Shown piece after piece: positions 17,321 through 27,596 of a DNA stretch of 64,000 nt (positions are counted from its first letter, which is position 1; each line of letters opens with the position of its first letter). The notes under the pieces are model-generated. The model was not told the DNA's origin. It was given only the letters and a program-made list of their open reading frames with translations, and made no database searches. The DNA is from Planctomycetota bacterium (lineage in GTDB: Bacteria; Planctomycetota; UBA1135; UBA2386). The DNA lies in assembly GCA_016716265.1 (NCBI GenBank), contig JADJWQ010000001.1:1860001-1924000 (forward strand), read 5' to 3'. A program made the translations under genes and the position numbers.

Positions 17321-19126
17321 ATGGTCGGCCTCTCCCGCGTGCTCGCCACCGGTGCGCTGCTGCTCGGCAGCGCCGCGGCCCAACCGCTCGACCTGCCGCC
17401 GCGCAGCGCCGGCGCGCGGACCGGAGCGCAGCTCCTGCCGCTGCTGCAGGGGCTCACGGTGCAGCAGCGCGAGGAGCTCCTGTGGCAGGAGCTCACCGCT
17501 GGCAACGTCCCGGGCTTCCTGCGCAGCTTCGTGTCGATCACGCGGACGCGCGCCGATGCGCAGGGCCGGCCGCGCACGGTGACCTTCGACGTGCTGCCCG
17601 ACTACCTGGCGCTCGGCAGCGACGCCGACTTCTTCCGGATGCCGATGACGCCGACGCTCGGCCAGCAGCTCGCCGATCGGCTCGGCTGCTCGCTGCCGAC
17701 GCGGCGGATGGTCGACGACATCTGGGCCGCGGCACCTGTGCACCTCGACCCGGTGACGTTCAGCCCGACGCTGTACGACATCCTGTCGCCGGCGTTGTTC
17801 TGGCAGCACCAGGTGCTGATCGAGCAGCAGCGCGCACCGTTCCCGCTCGGCCTGCTGGTCGCCGGCACGAAGAAGGACGTCGTGATCTCGGCCCTGCTCG
17901 CGACCGTGCAGAACCGCGTCGTGATCTACGGCTGGCACCGACCCAATGGCGTGCCCATCCAGCCGCTGTACGGAGGTCATGTCGACTTCTACGCCGACTA
18001 CAGCCACGGCGTGCGCCTGGTGCGCAGCCGGGTCACGGTGGACGGCGCCGCGACGACCATCGCCGCCGTGCTCGCCGATCCGGTGCTGCACCCGCTGCTC
18101 AGCGACGAGGGCCCGTTCGCCACCGTGCGCTACCCGGTATCGTCCGCGCCCGACACGTTCCCGTTCATCGACCCGTTCGGCGCCGCCGGCTTCCGGCTGA
18201 CGTCCTGGCGCGCGAAGTTCACGGCCCCGACGATCGTGCCGTTCGCGCCTCGCTCACCGGGCGGCGACGGCCACGTCGTCGTCGTCGCCGATGTGCGCGG
18301 CGGCACCGAGTCGATCCGCTGCGGCCACCCGACGACCACCGACCAGGTCGCGCAGGCGGACATCTACTGCGACTACCGCCCGTGGCTCCGGAGCGACGGC
18401 TACGAGCGCGTCGGCGTGTTCGTTCGCGACCGCGCGGCGGGAGCGTTCGACGGCACGCTGAGCCAGCAGGGCGCCTGCTATGCGCTCACGTGGGACTCCG
18501 ACGACGGCCGCCTGCGCTGCCTGCGGGCGAACGCCGGCACGCTGACCGATCTGCTGCCGCAGCCCCGCTACCTGCCGAGCACCGCGTGGCGGCGCTTCCG
18601 CATCGAGGCGCGCGCCGACGAGCTGCGCTTCTGCCTGGACGGCGTCGAGCTGCTGCGCACCAACGACGCGACCCACCCGCACGGCGAGTTCGGCATCGGC
18701 TATCACGAGAGCTTCGCGACCAATGCCAATCTCCGTGGTACGCGCGCGGACAACTGGTTCGCCGACGTCCCCGACGCGCTGACCCTGTCCTACGCGAGCG
18801 CCGCGACCGGCAATCCCGCACTCGCGGACGTCACCGTCACCACCACTCGCGGCGTGCCCGGCGACCTCTACTTCCGGCCCGTCACGGTGACTCCCGGCGC
18901 CTTCCCGCACGGTTGGTTCCTCGGGCTCGATCCGGCCCTGGGCGACCTCGGCGCACAATTCGCGTCGGCACACCCGATCTTCGTCGGCCTGTTCGATGCC
19001 GATGGCGTCGCCCGGACGACCGTACCGTTGCCGACCGGGTTGACGCTGTACGGCGTGGCACTCGACGTGTTCTCGACGCTGCCGCCGGTCGCCGCGTGCG
19101 CGCCCGTCGCGTTCCTCGTGCGGTGA
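17321..19126 (+). CDS. secreted protein of unknown function, co-transcribed with glycosidase
   Basis: The 601-residue protein has a signal peptide (VLATGALLLGSAAAQP). The first 240 residues contain GWHRPNGVPIQPLYGGH and HVDFYADYSHGVRLVRS, a His/Asp/Tyr-rich block of the kind I associate with uncharacterised secreted proteins; these residues could be catalytic. Residues 320-480 look like a concanavalin/laminin-G type beta-sandwich (AGAFDGTLSQQGACYALTW). The start at 17321 is 11 bases after the glycosidase stop, with GGGGG five bases upstream. The pairing suggests a role in extracellular polymer use. No firm family name. Confidence 0.7.
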   Translation: MVGLSRVLATGALLLGSAAAQPLDLPPRSAGARTGAQLLPLLQGLTVQQREELLWQELTAGNVPGFLRSFVSITRTRADAQGRPRTVTFDVLPDYLALGSDADFFRMPMTPTLGQQLADRLGCSLPTRRMVDDIWAAAPVHLDPVTFSPTLYDILSPALFWQHQVLIEQQRAPFPLGLLVAGTKKDVVISALLATVQNRVVIYGWHRPNGVPIQPLYGGHVDFYADYSHGVRLVRSRVTVDGAATTIAAVLADPVLHPLLSDEGPFATVRYPVSSAPDTFPFIDPFGAAGFRLTSWRAKFTAPTIVPFAPRSPGGDGHVVVVADVRGGTESIRCGHPTTTDQVAQADIYCDYRPWLRSDGYERVGVFVRDRAAGAFDGTLSQQGACYALTWDSDDGRLRCLRANAGTLTDLLPQPRYLPSTAWRRFRIEARADELRFCLDGVELLRTNDATHPHGEFGIGYHESFATNANLRGTRADNWFADVPDALTLSYASAATGNPALADVTVTTTRGVPGDLYFRPVTVTPGAFPHGWFLGLDPALGDLGAQFASAHPIFVGLFDADGVARTTVPLPTGLTLYGVALDVFSTLPPVAACAPVAFLVR

Positions 19127-19251
19127 ACGCCATCTCCCTCGGTTCCGCTCGCGCACCGCACGGCGGCGCGGGCATCGGGTATGGTCGGACGCGCTTTGGG
19201 CCTCGCACGTCCCCGCGGGTCCCGCCAGCCGACTCACGATCGACCTCCACC

Positions 19252-20415
19252 ATGCTGTCCAAGGCCCTGCGAGTCCTGCTCCTCTCGTCGACCTGTGTCG
19301 CCCTCCACGCGCAGCAGACCATCGTCGTATCGGGCGGCGGCCCGGCGCTGCAGCAGGCGATCGCCGTTGCCAATCCAGGCGACATGCTCGACGTCATGGC
19401 GGGCAGCTACGATCCGATCATGGTGACGAAGGGCCTCGCGATCCGCTGCCGCGCGGGCGTCGCGATTGCACAGACCGGCCAGGCGCCGGCGATCGCCATC
19501 GAGCGGATCCCGGCAGGGCAGACCTTGTTGTTCGCGGGCGGCAGCTGCTCGTCGAGCACGCCCCTCGTGCCCGCACTCCGCGTCGCGAATACCGACGGCA
19601 CCGTCGTACTGCGCTCGATCGTCGCGAGCGTCCCTGGAACCCTGGCCTGGGCACTGCTGATCGAGGGCTGTCGCGGCGCCGTCCTGTGCCGATCCCTCGC
19701 ACTCTCGGGCACGATTGGCGGTTTCGCGGCGGTCAACGGCTCTGATCACGTGACCTTCGCGGGTGGCGCTGCCCGTATGGGTATCAGCGTGCGCGCCGCC
19801 ACGGTCGCGTTCACCGGCACGCAGATCGACCACGGGCTCACCGTCGAATCCGGCTCCGTATCGGTCACCGGTGGCTACGTGCACGGCTACTCGTCGTTCT
19901 CCGGCATCGGCGATCCGGCCATCCGTCTCCGCTCCGGCGAGCTGACGCTCGCCGACGACGTCGACGTCCGGGCCGTCTCCGCCTGGCCGGTACCTGCCAT
20001 CCTGACGAACGCCGGCCTCGTCCGCGTCGGCCCGCGCGTCACGCTCACTTCCGCCTCGACCGCGCTCCCGATCGAAGGCCCCGCCCAGGTGCAGCGCATC
20101 GACACGCCTTCGGTCCGCGCCGGCGACGTGCCGGCCGGAGCCCCCCTGCGCATCGACGTCACCGGCCAGCCGCGCGATCTCGTCGCGACCTTCGTCGACG
20201 TGCCTCGCACCCCCCGCGCGACGCCATTCGGCCCCCTCTGGGTCGACCCGAGCAGCCCGCTGCTCGACCTCCGCACCCTCGACGCGACCGGCACCTTCTC
20301 GATCACCGTCCCGGCGCCCGTCGCCCCCGGCACCGCGTGGACGCTCCAGCCTCTGGCGCTCACCCAGGCGCTCGCGCTGGCGGTCGGCACGCCGGCGCGC
20401 GTATTCGTGGAGTGA
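19252..20415 (+). CDS. secreted parallel beta-helix protein
   Basis: The 387-residue protein has a signal peptide (ALRVLLLSSTCVALHAQ) followed by short repeated strands typical of right-handed beta-helix proteins (PALQQAIAVANPGDMLDV, then many GGxV/TLxxGxV turns) to about residue 300. The last 60 residues (LWVDPSSPLLDLRTLDA, then ending ARVFVE) match the kind of C-terminal beta module found on other secreted proteins of this window. The N-terminal pattern is that of pectate-lyase-like or NosD-like folds, but no catalytic residues stand out. Likely surface or extracellular. Confidence 0.75.
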   Translation: MLSKALRVLLLSSTCVALHAQQTIVVSGGGPALQQAIAVANPGDMLDVMAGSYDPIMVTKGLAIRCRAGVAIAQTGQAPAIAIERIPAGQTLLFAGGSCSSSTPLVPALRVANTDGTVVLRSIVASVPGTLAWALLIEGCRGAVLCRSLALSGTIGGFAAVNGSDHVTFAGGAARMGISVRAATVAFTGTQIDHGLTVESGSVSVTGGYVHGYSSFSGIGDPAIRLRSGELTLADDVDVRAVSAWPVPAILTNAGLVRVGPRVTLTSASTALPIEGPAQVQRIDTPSVRAGDVPAGAPLRIDVTGQPRDLVATFVDVPRTPRATPFGPLWVDPSSPLLDLRTLDATGTFSITVPAPVAPGTAWTLQPLALTQALALAVGTPARVFVE

Positions 20416-20656
20416 TCCGTGCGACGGGACGACGAACGGCGTTCGCGGCCGGAGCTGCACGCGGCTCCAGCCGATCATCGAATGCGCTGGCCGGTGGATC
20501 CTGAGATGCCCATCCTGCCGTCCCGACCCTTGTACTGGAATATGGCTTCCGTAATCGGCAGTCGAAGAACAACGAAATGCCGAACCGATCGTTTCCAGCA
20601 TCGCGGCATTGATTGCGGGGCACTGAGTAGTCGGGCGATTAGACTGGCTCGGTTGG

Positions 20657-21343
20657 CTACGTGTCGCTCCCGCGAGACGTACTGAGCAGACTCCGCCACA
20701 TGACTTCGTTGTGATCGTACGTGTAGATGCCTTCCGCCGACGTCAGCTGTATGACCTGATTGGCAGTTGCTCCAGCGAACCCCGACACGAGGACGGCCGC
20801 CGCGACAGGTAGCCCTGCCTCGTGGCCACCAACGCTCAGTGACAATCCGACGCACAGCGACGACAGAAGAAGGAACGTTAGCCAGTTCACTATCCAGTAT
20901 CGATGAACCGTCGGGCGCCACAACAATGACCCCACTCGGAGCAGGCCCGTCATGGAGCGCCACAGAGCAGTGATCGGTGGAGTCGGAGATCGTTCGGGCG
21001 ACTGGCGCGCCAGACGCAGCGCGTTCTCCCAACCAACGTAATCGAAAAGTGATGGTCGTTTCGCTGCCATGTCGATGATCATGGTCTCGAGCACTCTGAC
21101 GTATCCAACGATGCGGGTGATCGTGGTCGCCTTGTCGAAGAATATCCACCAACACGGAAGCAGTATCAGGAGCGGCGCCAGGAACAGCGAGGCCACCGCA
21201 TTGTCTTCCACGAATTGCGTCGACACCGCCGTGAGGACCCCCGTCGAGGTAATCGCTATCGAGAAGTAGCGGACTTGACACCCTTTGAGATCCCTGAGCT
21301 CCTCTCTCAGCAGTTCTCGCTCGGCGATAAGAACTTCCAGCAT
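20657..21343 (-). CDS. four-helix membrane protein, locally lower GC
   Basis: The 228-residue protein has two hydrophobic hairpins: about residues 30-78 (YFSIAITSTGVLTAV, FLAPLLILLPCWWIFF) and about 150-205 (WIVNWLTFLLLSSLCVG, VAAAVLVSGFAGA). A charged N-terminal helix (ERELLREELRDLK) precedes them and a soluble stretch of about 70 residues lies between the hairpins. The start at 21341-21343 has GGAGG seven bases upstream. I do not recognise the family. The surrounding 1.5 kb is visibly less GC-rich and uses more A/T-ending codons than its neighbours, so recent transfer is possible. SLATT-type effectors have a similar hairpin, but no partner nuclease or cyclase is present. Confidence 0.75.
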   Translation of the reverse strand: MLEVLIAERELLREELRDLKGCQVRYFSIAITSTGVLTAVSTQFVEDNAVASLFLAPLLILLPCWWIFFDKATTITRIVGYVRVLETMIIDMAAKRPSLFDYVGWENALRLARQSPERSPTPPITALWRSMTGLLRVGSLLWRPTVHRYWIVNWLTFLLLSSLCVGLSLSVGGHEAGLPVAAAVLVSGFAGATANQVIQLTSAEGIYTYDHNEVMWRSLLSTSRGSDT

Positions 21344-22522
21344 GCAAGGGCCTCCAGATCGCGGACACAAGCGTGATCATGCCATACGAATGCAAGCTCG
21401 AATGACGTCGGAACTGACCGAACACTGCGGCTCGATGGCTACGACCCGGTTCGGCCCGACACACGCTCGGATCCTCACGAGTTCCGAAGTCCTCGGCGTG
21501 CCACCGAATGTACGGTTCGATCCCTCACCGTGCACGAACGCGGTTCGGCTGTGACGGTCTCCGACGCAGATTCCGAGGAGTGCGGCTCGCGGGCCGACGC
21601 AGGAGCAGCGGTGACGCCGAGCAGTGCGTCGCGAGGAGCGGGCGAAGACGAGATCGTGCACGCGAACGAATCCACGGCACGACGTTCTTCCCGTCGCATG
21701 CAGGATGCAAGCCAACCGCCCCAGAAGGGGCGCCACCGAAGCCCTGAACGTCATCGCGGTGCCAGCTTCGTGCCGGGACATGGTGCGCGCGATCGAGTCG
21801 CTGTGCACAGAACAGGCGTCGTGAGACTGGATTGGCGGCGCGACAGGCCGCGAAGCGGTGTCCTACGCGGTTTCGATAGTCATTGTCGCCCCGCGAACCC
21901 CGAGGGGGACGGGTCGTCGCACGCAGTCGTGGATCGCACGTGGCCAACGGCTGCGCGAGCCACACGCCTCACTGCGACTTCGGATGCTCACTGATGGGCG
22001 CACGATTCGTCGTTCTTCGCGAGTAGCTGGAGCTCGACGCCCACCGCCAGACCTTCCCATCGCCTCGGATCGGATCGGTCGCGCGCGGCTCGCTGGCCGC
22101 CGATCCGTGTCAGGCTGAGCATTCGCTCCGATTCCGGACTCGCTATCGCGGGTCGGAGTCGGTCCGCGAGCGATCGTCGACCGTCACTGCGCTGCAGGTT
22201 CGCTCGGTCAGCAGGAGCTCGCACCGTGCGTCCGGTCGAGTCCGGGGTGCGCCCGGGGAACCGCCCTGCCGTGGCTGCTCGGCGGCTCGCCGAGACGCGC
22301 CAGCCTCGACAGGGGCGTTGCGGTGGTGGGGATGTCTCGTGCCGGTCGCGCGCTCGGTAGGACACACCCGAAGGTGCCGTCTCGCCTTCGCGGTGCATCG
22401 TGAATCCCGACGCGAGGTCGGCTTGATCGCATTCGGACATCGAGGCGATGTGGGGAGGCGGTTGCGAGGCTCGGCGACTCGGTTCATCTTCCCGCCGCCC
22501 CGCCAACCCTCTCCGCAGAGTC
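21344..22522. other. 1.2 kb without recognised gene
   Basis: No frame has a convincing protein or ribosome site; candidate translations are short and rich in Arg, Ser and His. Base composition is mixed, lower in GC on the left. It separates the membrane protein from the Kelch gene and may be decayed sequence. Confidence 0.5.
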
Positions 22523-23893
22523 ATGCCTGCCCGTCTTCGCACTCTCGTCGCAGCAGCGACCGTCACGATCTCTGGCACCGTCGCAGCCCAGCCGCAATGG
22601 CAGCTGCGCTCGGCCGGCCCCGCCCCCGTCGACCGGGTCGGACCCGCGATGGCCTTCGACGACTTCCGCGGCGTCGCGGTACTGTTCGGCGGGGTACGGT
22701 TGTTCGGCACGGATCCATTCGGCGACACCTGGGAGTGGGACGGCTCCGAATGGACCGAGCGCACACCGGCGACGAGTCCACCGCCGCTGACGGGCCACGC
22801 GATGGCGTTCGACCCGTTCCGGCGACGCGTCGTGCTGTTCGGGGGCAGCACGACCGGCGGGGCGTTCAGCGCCGCGACCTGGGAATGGGACGGCGGCACG
22901 TGGACCCGGCGCCCGACCGCGAGGCAGCCGTCGGCCCGCGCGTCTCACGCGATGGCCTTCGATCCGCGACGCGGCGTCGTCGTGCTCTTCGGTGGCTTCG
23001 ACGGGAGCTTCCGCGACGACACCTGGGAGTGGGACGGCGAGAGCTGGACGCAGATCGTCCCGAGTCGCCGCCCGACCGGCCGCGCGGGCCACAAGGTCGC
23101 CTTCGTACCGGCGGTCGACGGTGGCGGGGTCCTGCTGTTCGGCGGACGCGGCTCGAGCGGGAGGCGCGACGACACGTGGCGGTACGACGGCACCGACTGG
23201 ACCGAGCTGAACCCCGCCACGCGCCCGTGGACCCGCCTCGACCACGTGATGGTCCACGACGCCCTGCGCGATCGGACCGTCGTCTCCGCCGGCTTCGGGT
23301 CGCCCAACATCGCGGACGTGTGGGAGTGGGACGGCACGGATTGGCAGCTGCGCACGCTCGCCAACCCACCGGGAGAGCGCTTCGGACACGCCGCGGTCTA
23401 CGACAGCGTGCGCCAGGAGATGCTCACCTTCGGCGGCTCCGGCTCCGGCGGAACGTGGACCTACGGAACGAGCCAGCCGGCCTCGCTGGCGACGTTCGGC
23501 ACCGCGTGCACCGGCTCGCGCGGCGCGCCGGGGCTGTCCGTCGACTCGCTGCCCTGGCTCGGCGGCACGCTGCGGGCGATCGTGTCGGCCCTGCCGCCGG
23601 GCGCGCGGACCGACCTGTTGATCGGCGTGCCCAACGCCACGTGGCAGAGCGGCAGCCTGCCGCTCGCCCTCGACGGGCTCGGCGCGCCCGGCTGCGCGCT
23701 TCGCGTGCGGCCGGACGACGCGCTCGCGAGCTTCGCCGTCGGTGGCACCGCCAGCTTCTCCGCACCGATCCCGCTGCAGCCGGCGCTCGCCGGCCTGTCG
23801 ATCTACCTGCAGGCGGTGGTGCTCGACCCGACCGCGAACGCGCTCGGCGTGACGACGACCGGCGGCATCGACGCGCGGTTCGGTATCCGCTGA
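22523..23893 (+). CDS. secreted Kelch-repeat protein
   Basis: The 456-residue protein has a signal peptide (LRTLVAAATVTISGTVAAQP) and about six Kelch units, each with the pattern HAMAFDPxRRxVVLFGG and DTWEWDGxxW (for example DTWEWDGSEWTERTP), which form a beta-propeller at about residues 30-320. The C-terminal 130 residues begin FGTACTGSRGAPGL and form the beta module shared with other secreted proteins here. Kelch propellers usually bind partners, and no enzyme motif is visible. The ATG at 22523 opens the signal peptide; upstream codons of the frame are Arg-rich and unlikely to be translated. Very similar in plan to the Kelch gene at 42.9-44.3 kb. Confidence 0.85.
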   Translation: MPARLRTLVAAATVTISGTVAAQPQWQLRSAGPAPVDRVGPAMAFDDFRGVAVLFGGVRLFGTDPFGDTWEWDGSEWTERTPATSPPPLTGHAMAFDPFRRRVVLFGGSTTGGAFSAATWEWDGGTWTRRPTARQPSARASHAMAFDPRRGVVVLFGGFDGSFRDDTWEWDGESWTQIVPSRRPTGRAGHKVAFVPAVDGGGVLLFGGRGSSGRRDDTWRYDGTDWTELNPATRPWTRLDHVMVHDALRDRTVVSAGFGSPNIADVWEWDGTDWQLRTLANPPGERFGHAAVYDSVRQEMLTFGGSGSGGTWTYGTSQPASLATFGTACTGSRGAPGLSVDSLPWLGGTLRAIVSALPPGARTDLLIGVPNATWQSGSLPLALDGLGAPGCALRVRPDDALASFAVGGTASFSAPIPLQPALAGLSIYLQAVVLDPTANALGVTTTGGIDARFGIR

Positions 23894-23936
23894 CCGGCGC
23901 AACGGCGCTCGCGGACGAGCGCCGCTACTGCGCCGA

Positions 23937-26486
23937 TCAGAACGCCCCGATCGTCAGCCGGAGCGCGTCGGTGGCCGCGGTGGAGAGGATGTTCAGCTGC
24001 GCGTCGACCTCGAGCGCGACCACCTGGTAGCTGAGCACGAGACCGATGTTCACCGGGATGTTCGCGATCGCGAACTCCGTCTGCAGCGATCCCGTCGTCG
24101 TGAAGAAGTTGTCGACGATCAGCAGGTTCGGGTCGATCAGCAGCGCGCAGGTCGTCGGCAGGCTCGGGAAGGCGGTCGTCAGCGGCACCGGACTCGGCGC
24201 GGCGAAGCCGCGAATGGCGAGCGCGAAGGCCGGCGCCGGAAGGCCCGTCGCATTGGCCCGGAACGTCGAACCGACCATCGGCAGGTTCGCAGCGGTGAGC
24301 GTGCCACAGCCGGTCGCGCCGAGGTCGAACGGCGCGATGTTCGGCAGGCAGGTCGACGCGAGCGTCGCCAATCGGGTGGACACGAGCCCACCGACCAGCG
24401 AGAAGTCGCCGCCCGCGAGCACGGTCAGATCGTCGACGCGCTCGAGCGCGAAGACGGAGCGGTCGACGCCGCGCTGTACGGTGACCCAGTTGGTGCCATC
24501 GAAGCGGGCGATCCCGGTCGACGGAGCGATCGCGCCAGCCGTGAACGAACCTCCGGCAAGCAGCTCGCCCGACACGGTCTCGACGAACGCTCGCACCGAG
24601 CCGCTCACCGAGAGACCGCGACCGTAGGCACCGAACGAGGCGCCGTCGTAGCTCGCGACGCCGGCGAGGCCGGTCAGGCCGCCGAGACTCGTGAAGTCGC
24701 CGCCGATCGCGAGCGTCCCGTCGCGGCGCGTGAGGAGCGCCAACACGCGGCCGTTCGGGCTGCCCGTCGGCCGCCAGGGTTGAACGCCATTCCACACGAG
24801 CAGGCCGTTCGGGCCGGGGATCGTGCCGCCGGCGACCACGTCCCCGTTGGGCATCTCCGCGAGCGCATTGACGGTGCCCGCGATGCCGCCGCCCGGGATC
24901 GACCACGCGACACCGTTCCACGCGGCGACGCCGGTCGGGACGCCACCGACGCTGAGCACACCACCGACGAGGAGCCGCCCAGAGGTCGTCTCGAGCACCG
25001 CGTTGACGGTGCCGGCGAGGCCCGTGCCGAGCGCTCGCCACGCAGTGCCGTTCCACTGCGCGACGCCGACCGCGGGAACGCCCGCGCCGACGGTCGTGAA
25101 CGCTCCACCGACGATGAGTTCGCCCGAGCGGAGCACCGCCAGAGCATTGACGTCCCCGTTGCAGCCACCGCCGACGGGCGTCCAGTTCGCACCGTCCCAC
25201 GACGCGAGGTTCGCCGCTGGCTGGCCGCCGGCCTGCGAGAATCGACCTCCAGCGACCGTGCCCGCACGGAACGCACGCAGGGCGAAGATGACGGGCGCGC
25301 CATTCGCAATTCCACCCGGGCCGGTGAACAGGCCGCGATTGGATCCGGTCGCGGTAGCCCAGGCGCCGGTGCCGGGAACGCGCACCGCGACGTTCGCCGC
25401 GGGGGTCATCGCGGGACCGACCGCCTCGAACGCTCCGGCGACCAGCAGGTTGCCGTTCGGCAACACCGCACCCGAGGTCGCCGAGTTGAAGACGCCGCCC
25501 AGCGGCGTGACCGTCGCGAGCGTGCCCGCCGCGATCAGGCCGGCGCCGGGCGTGGCCGTGCCGAGCAGCGTCGTGAACACTCCACCGACCAGCACGTCGC
25601 CGGTCGTGAGGACCGTCAGCCCGAGCACGGGCGCGTCCGCCTCGAGGATCCCGGGGCCGACGAGTGCCGGCCAGGCGCCGAGGTTGTTGCGGAACGCGAG
25701 GAAGTTCCTGGCCGGGCCGGTCGGGGCACCGGTCGTCGAGATCGACGTGAAGCCGCCGCCGACGAACATGCCGCCCGGAACGAACGCGAACGCCGTCGCC
25801 TCACCGCCGAGCGTGTAGCGCAGGAAGGTCCACGTGTTCGTGCTGACGTCGACGAACGCGACGCCGCGGTTGTTCGCCGTGTCCAGGAAGCTCACGACGA
25901 CGCGATTCTGGCTGGTCGGATCCGCCTCCACGGCGCCGGTCGCCGTGACCGGGAAGCCGTTGATCGTCGCGGTCAGCAGGTTGGCCGAGCTGCCCACGAC
26001 CACCGCGAGACCGTTCGACGTGCTCGCACACACGACGCCGCTGCCAGTGACTGCGATCGAGCCGACGCCCGGGAGCAGGAGCGGCCCCGCCGCGCCGAGC
26101 GCCGTCCAGGTCGCGCCGTTCCACACGGCGATCGGCGAGCCGATGGCAGAGCCGGCACGGGTGAAGCTGCCACCGGCGACGAGGTCGCCGTTCGGCAGCA
26201 CGTCGAGGTCGGCGACGGTGTCGTTCGTTCCACCGCCGACGGTGGACCAGCCGCCCGTCGCCGGGTCGAACGCGGCGAGATTGGCCGCGTTGACGCCGCC
26301 GACGCTGTGGAACGCTCCGGCCACGAACACGCGCGTCCCGGCGCCGCCGGGATTCGCGGTCAGGGCCTTGGTGCACGGCCCGTCGATACCGGGAAACGGC
26401 AGTCCGGCCCGCCACTGCGAGCACTGGGCTACGCCGGACTCCAGGAGCAGTCCGCAAGCCGCGATCAGGGTGAGTGCGATGTGCAT
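23937..26486 (-). CDS. secreted large beta-propeller repeat protein
   Basis: The 849-residue protein has a signal peptide (ALTLIAACGLLLESGVAQ) and at least twelve repeats of about 45 residues with the signature VAxWNGxxWxxLG plus LPNGDLVAGGSFT, a delta-60/WD-like propeller unit. Two propellers could form. The C-terminal 130 residues (FDLGATGCGTL) are the shared beta module. GAGG lies five bases before the ATG. It converges with the first Kelch gene, 43 bases apart. Function unknown; likely cell-surface or extracellular. The many near-identical repeats explain the long open frames on the opposite strand. Confidence 0.8.
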   Translation of the reverse strand: MHIALTLIAACGLLLESGVAQCSQWRAGLPFPGIDGPCTKALTANPGGAGTRVFVAGAFHSVGGVNAANLAAFDPATGGWSTVGGGTNDTVADLDVLPNGDLVAGGSFTRAGSAIGSPIAVWNGATWTALGAAGPLLLPGVGSIAVTGSGVVCASTSNGLAVVVGSSANLLTATINGFPVTATGAVEADPTSQNRVVVSFLDTANNRGVAFVDVSTNTWTFLRYTLGGEATAFAFVPGGMFVGGGFTSISTTGAPTGPARNFLAFRNNLGAWPALVGPGILEADAPVLGLTVLTTGDVLVGGVFTTLLGTATPGAGLIAAGTLATVTPLGGVFNSATSGAVLPNGNLLVAGAFEAVGPAMTPAANVAVRVPGTGAWATATGSNRGLFTGPGGIANGAPVIFALRAFRAGTVAGGRFSQAGGQPAANLASWDGANWTPVGGGCNGDVNALAVLRSGELIVGGAFTTVGAGVPAVGVAQWNGTAWRALGTGLAGTVNAVLETTSGRLLVGGVLSVGGVPTGVAAWNGVAWSIPGGGIAGTVNALAEMPNGDVVAGGTIPGPNGLLVWNGVQPWRPTGSPNGRVLALLTRRDGTLAIGGDFTSLGGLTGLAGVASYDGASFGAYGRGLSVSGSVRAFVETVSGELLAGGSFTAGAIAPSTGIARFDGTNWVTVQRGVDRSVFALERVDDLTVLAGGDFSLVGGLVSTRLATLASTCLPNIAPFDLGATGCGTLTAANLPMVGSTFRANATGLPAPAFALAIRGFAAPSPVPLTTAFPSLPTTCALLIDPNLLIVDNFFTTTGSLQTEFAIANIPVNIGLVLSYQVVALEVDAQLNILSTAATDALRLTIGAF

Positions 26487-26742
26487 TTGCGCCTCGTCGG
26501 TCGGAGTCGAGGGATGGGAAATGTGCCGGCGCGCCGGCGCCCGCTTGGTGTCGCGGAACCCGCGGGAGTTCTCGGAATCCGGGCCTCTCGGTCCGCCTCG
26601 TGACTCCCCAGCGCCTGTCGCAGGGGCTCCGCGGTGCCCGTCCGCCCCTTCTCGAGCGCTCGAGCACGACGGGCCGGCCTGCAGCCGAACCCGACGCCCG
26701 CCGGCGTTCCTGGATCACCGCGCGATCGGTACGCTCCCCGCC

Positions 26743-27543
26743 ATGTATCCCCGCCCAGCCGACGATGCCTTGCCCGCCTTCCTCCGCGCCTACATGGACG
26801 AGGTGCCCGACGGCGACGTGCTCGCGATGTTGGCCGAGCAGGGCCGCCACGTCGGTGCGGTGCTCGGAGCGCTGTCGCCCGAGCGCGCGAGCCACCGCTA
26901 CGCGCCCGGCAAGTGGTCGATCGCGCGCGTCGTGCAGCACGTCGTCGACGGCGAGCGGCTGTTCTGCTACCGCGCGCTGTGCATCGCCCGCGGTGACACG
27001 CAGAGCCTGCCCGGCTTCGACGAGAATGCCTATGCCGAACACGACGGCAGCGGCGCGCGCACGCTGGACAGCCTGTCGGCCGAGCACGCGGCCGTGCGCC
27101 GTGCGACGCTGACGCTGTTCGGCGGCTTCGACGCGGCGGCGCGCGCGCGCCGCGGCACGGCGAACGGTCGCCCGGCCAGCGTCGCCGCGATGCCGTGGAT
27201 CATCGCCGGTCACGAACGGCACCACCTGCGGATCCTGCAGGAGCGGTACGGTGTCGCTGGCGCCGCCGAGGTCGCGCCGGAGGCGCCGTTCGGCCGGCAG
27301 CTGTACGACGAGCTTCGCTCGCAGGGTCTGCTGTCGGTGCTGACGGCGCGCCTCGACTACGCCGCGATCCAGCGCCTGAAGCAGGCCGACCGCGAAGGCG
27401 TCGTCGCGCTGTTCCCGAACGCCGAATACGCGTTTCGCGCCCGGCTGCGCCGCGACGATGCCCGCGACGTCGCCGCCGCGATGGTCGAGGCCCGGCGCCG
27501 CAGCGACCAGGCGCTGATGGTCATGCTGTTCGCGATGACGTAG
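26743..27543 (+). CDS. DinB-family metal-binding protein with C-terminal extension
   Basis: The 266-residue protein has a DinB four-helix bundle over about residues 10-175. Putative metal ligands are His in VVQHVVDGERLF and the HxxxH pair in GHERHHLRIL. DinB proteins bind a divalent metal; many are thiol transferases, others have unknown roles. The usual family length is about 160 to 180 residues, so the last 90 residues (GLLSVLTARLDYAAIQ) are an extra helical domain. The cupin gene follows 53 bases later on the same strand. Confidence 0.8.
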   Translation: MYPRPADDALPAFLRAYMDEVPDGDVLAMLAEQGRHVGAVLGALSPERASHRYAPGKWSIARVVQHVVDGERLFCYRALCIARGDTQSLPGFDENAYAEHDGSGARTLDSLSAEHAAVRRATLTLFGGFDAAARARRGTANGRPASVAAMPWIIAGHERHHLRILQERYGVAGAAEVAPEAPFGRQLYDELRSQGLLSVLTARLDYAAIQRLKQADREGVVALFPNAEYAFRARLRRDDARDVAAAMVEARRRSDQALMVMLFAMT

Positions 27544-27596
27544 CGCGTTTGCTGCATTGCGACACCGACGTGCGCAGGGGCCGCTACGATCCCCGC

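Noticed and set aside
20657..21343. SLATT-type defence effector
   Set aside because: There are four helices rather than two and no cyclase or nuclease gene nearby; kept only as a low-GC membrane protein.
24780..26603. Long plus-strand open frames across the propeller gene
   Set aside because: They mirror the repeats of the minus-strand gene and show no signal or domain pattern.
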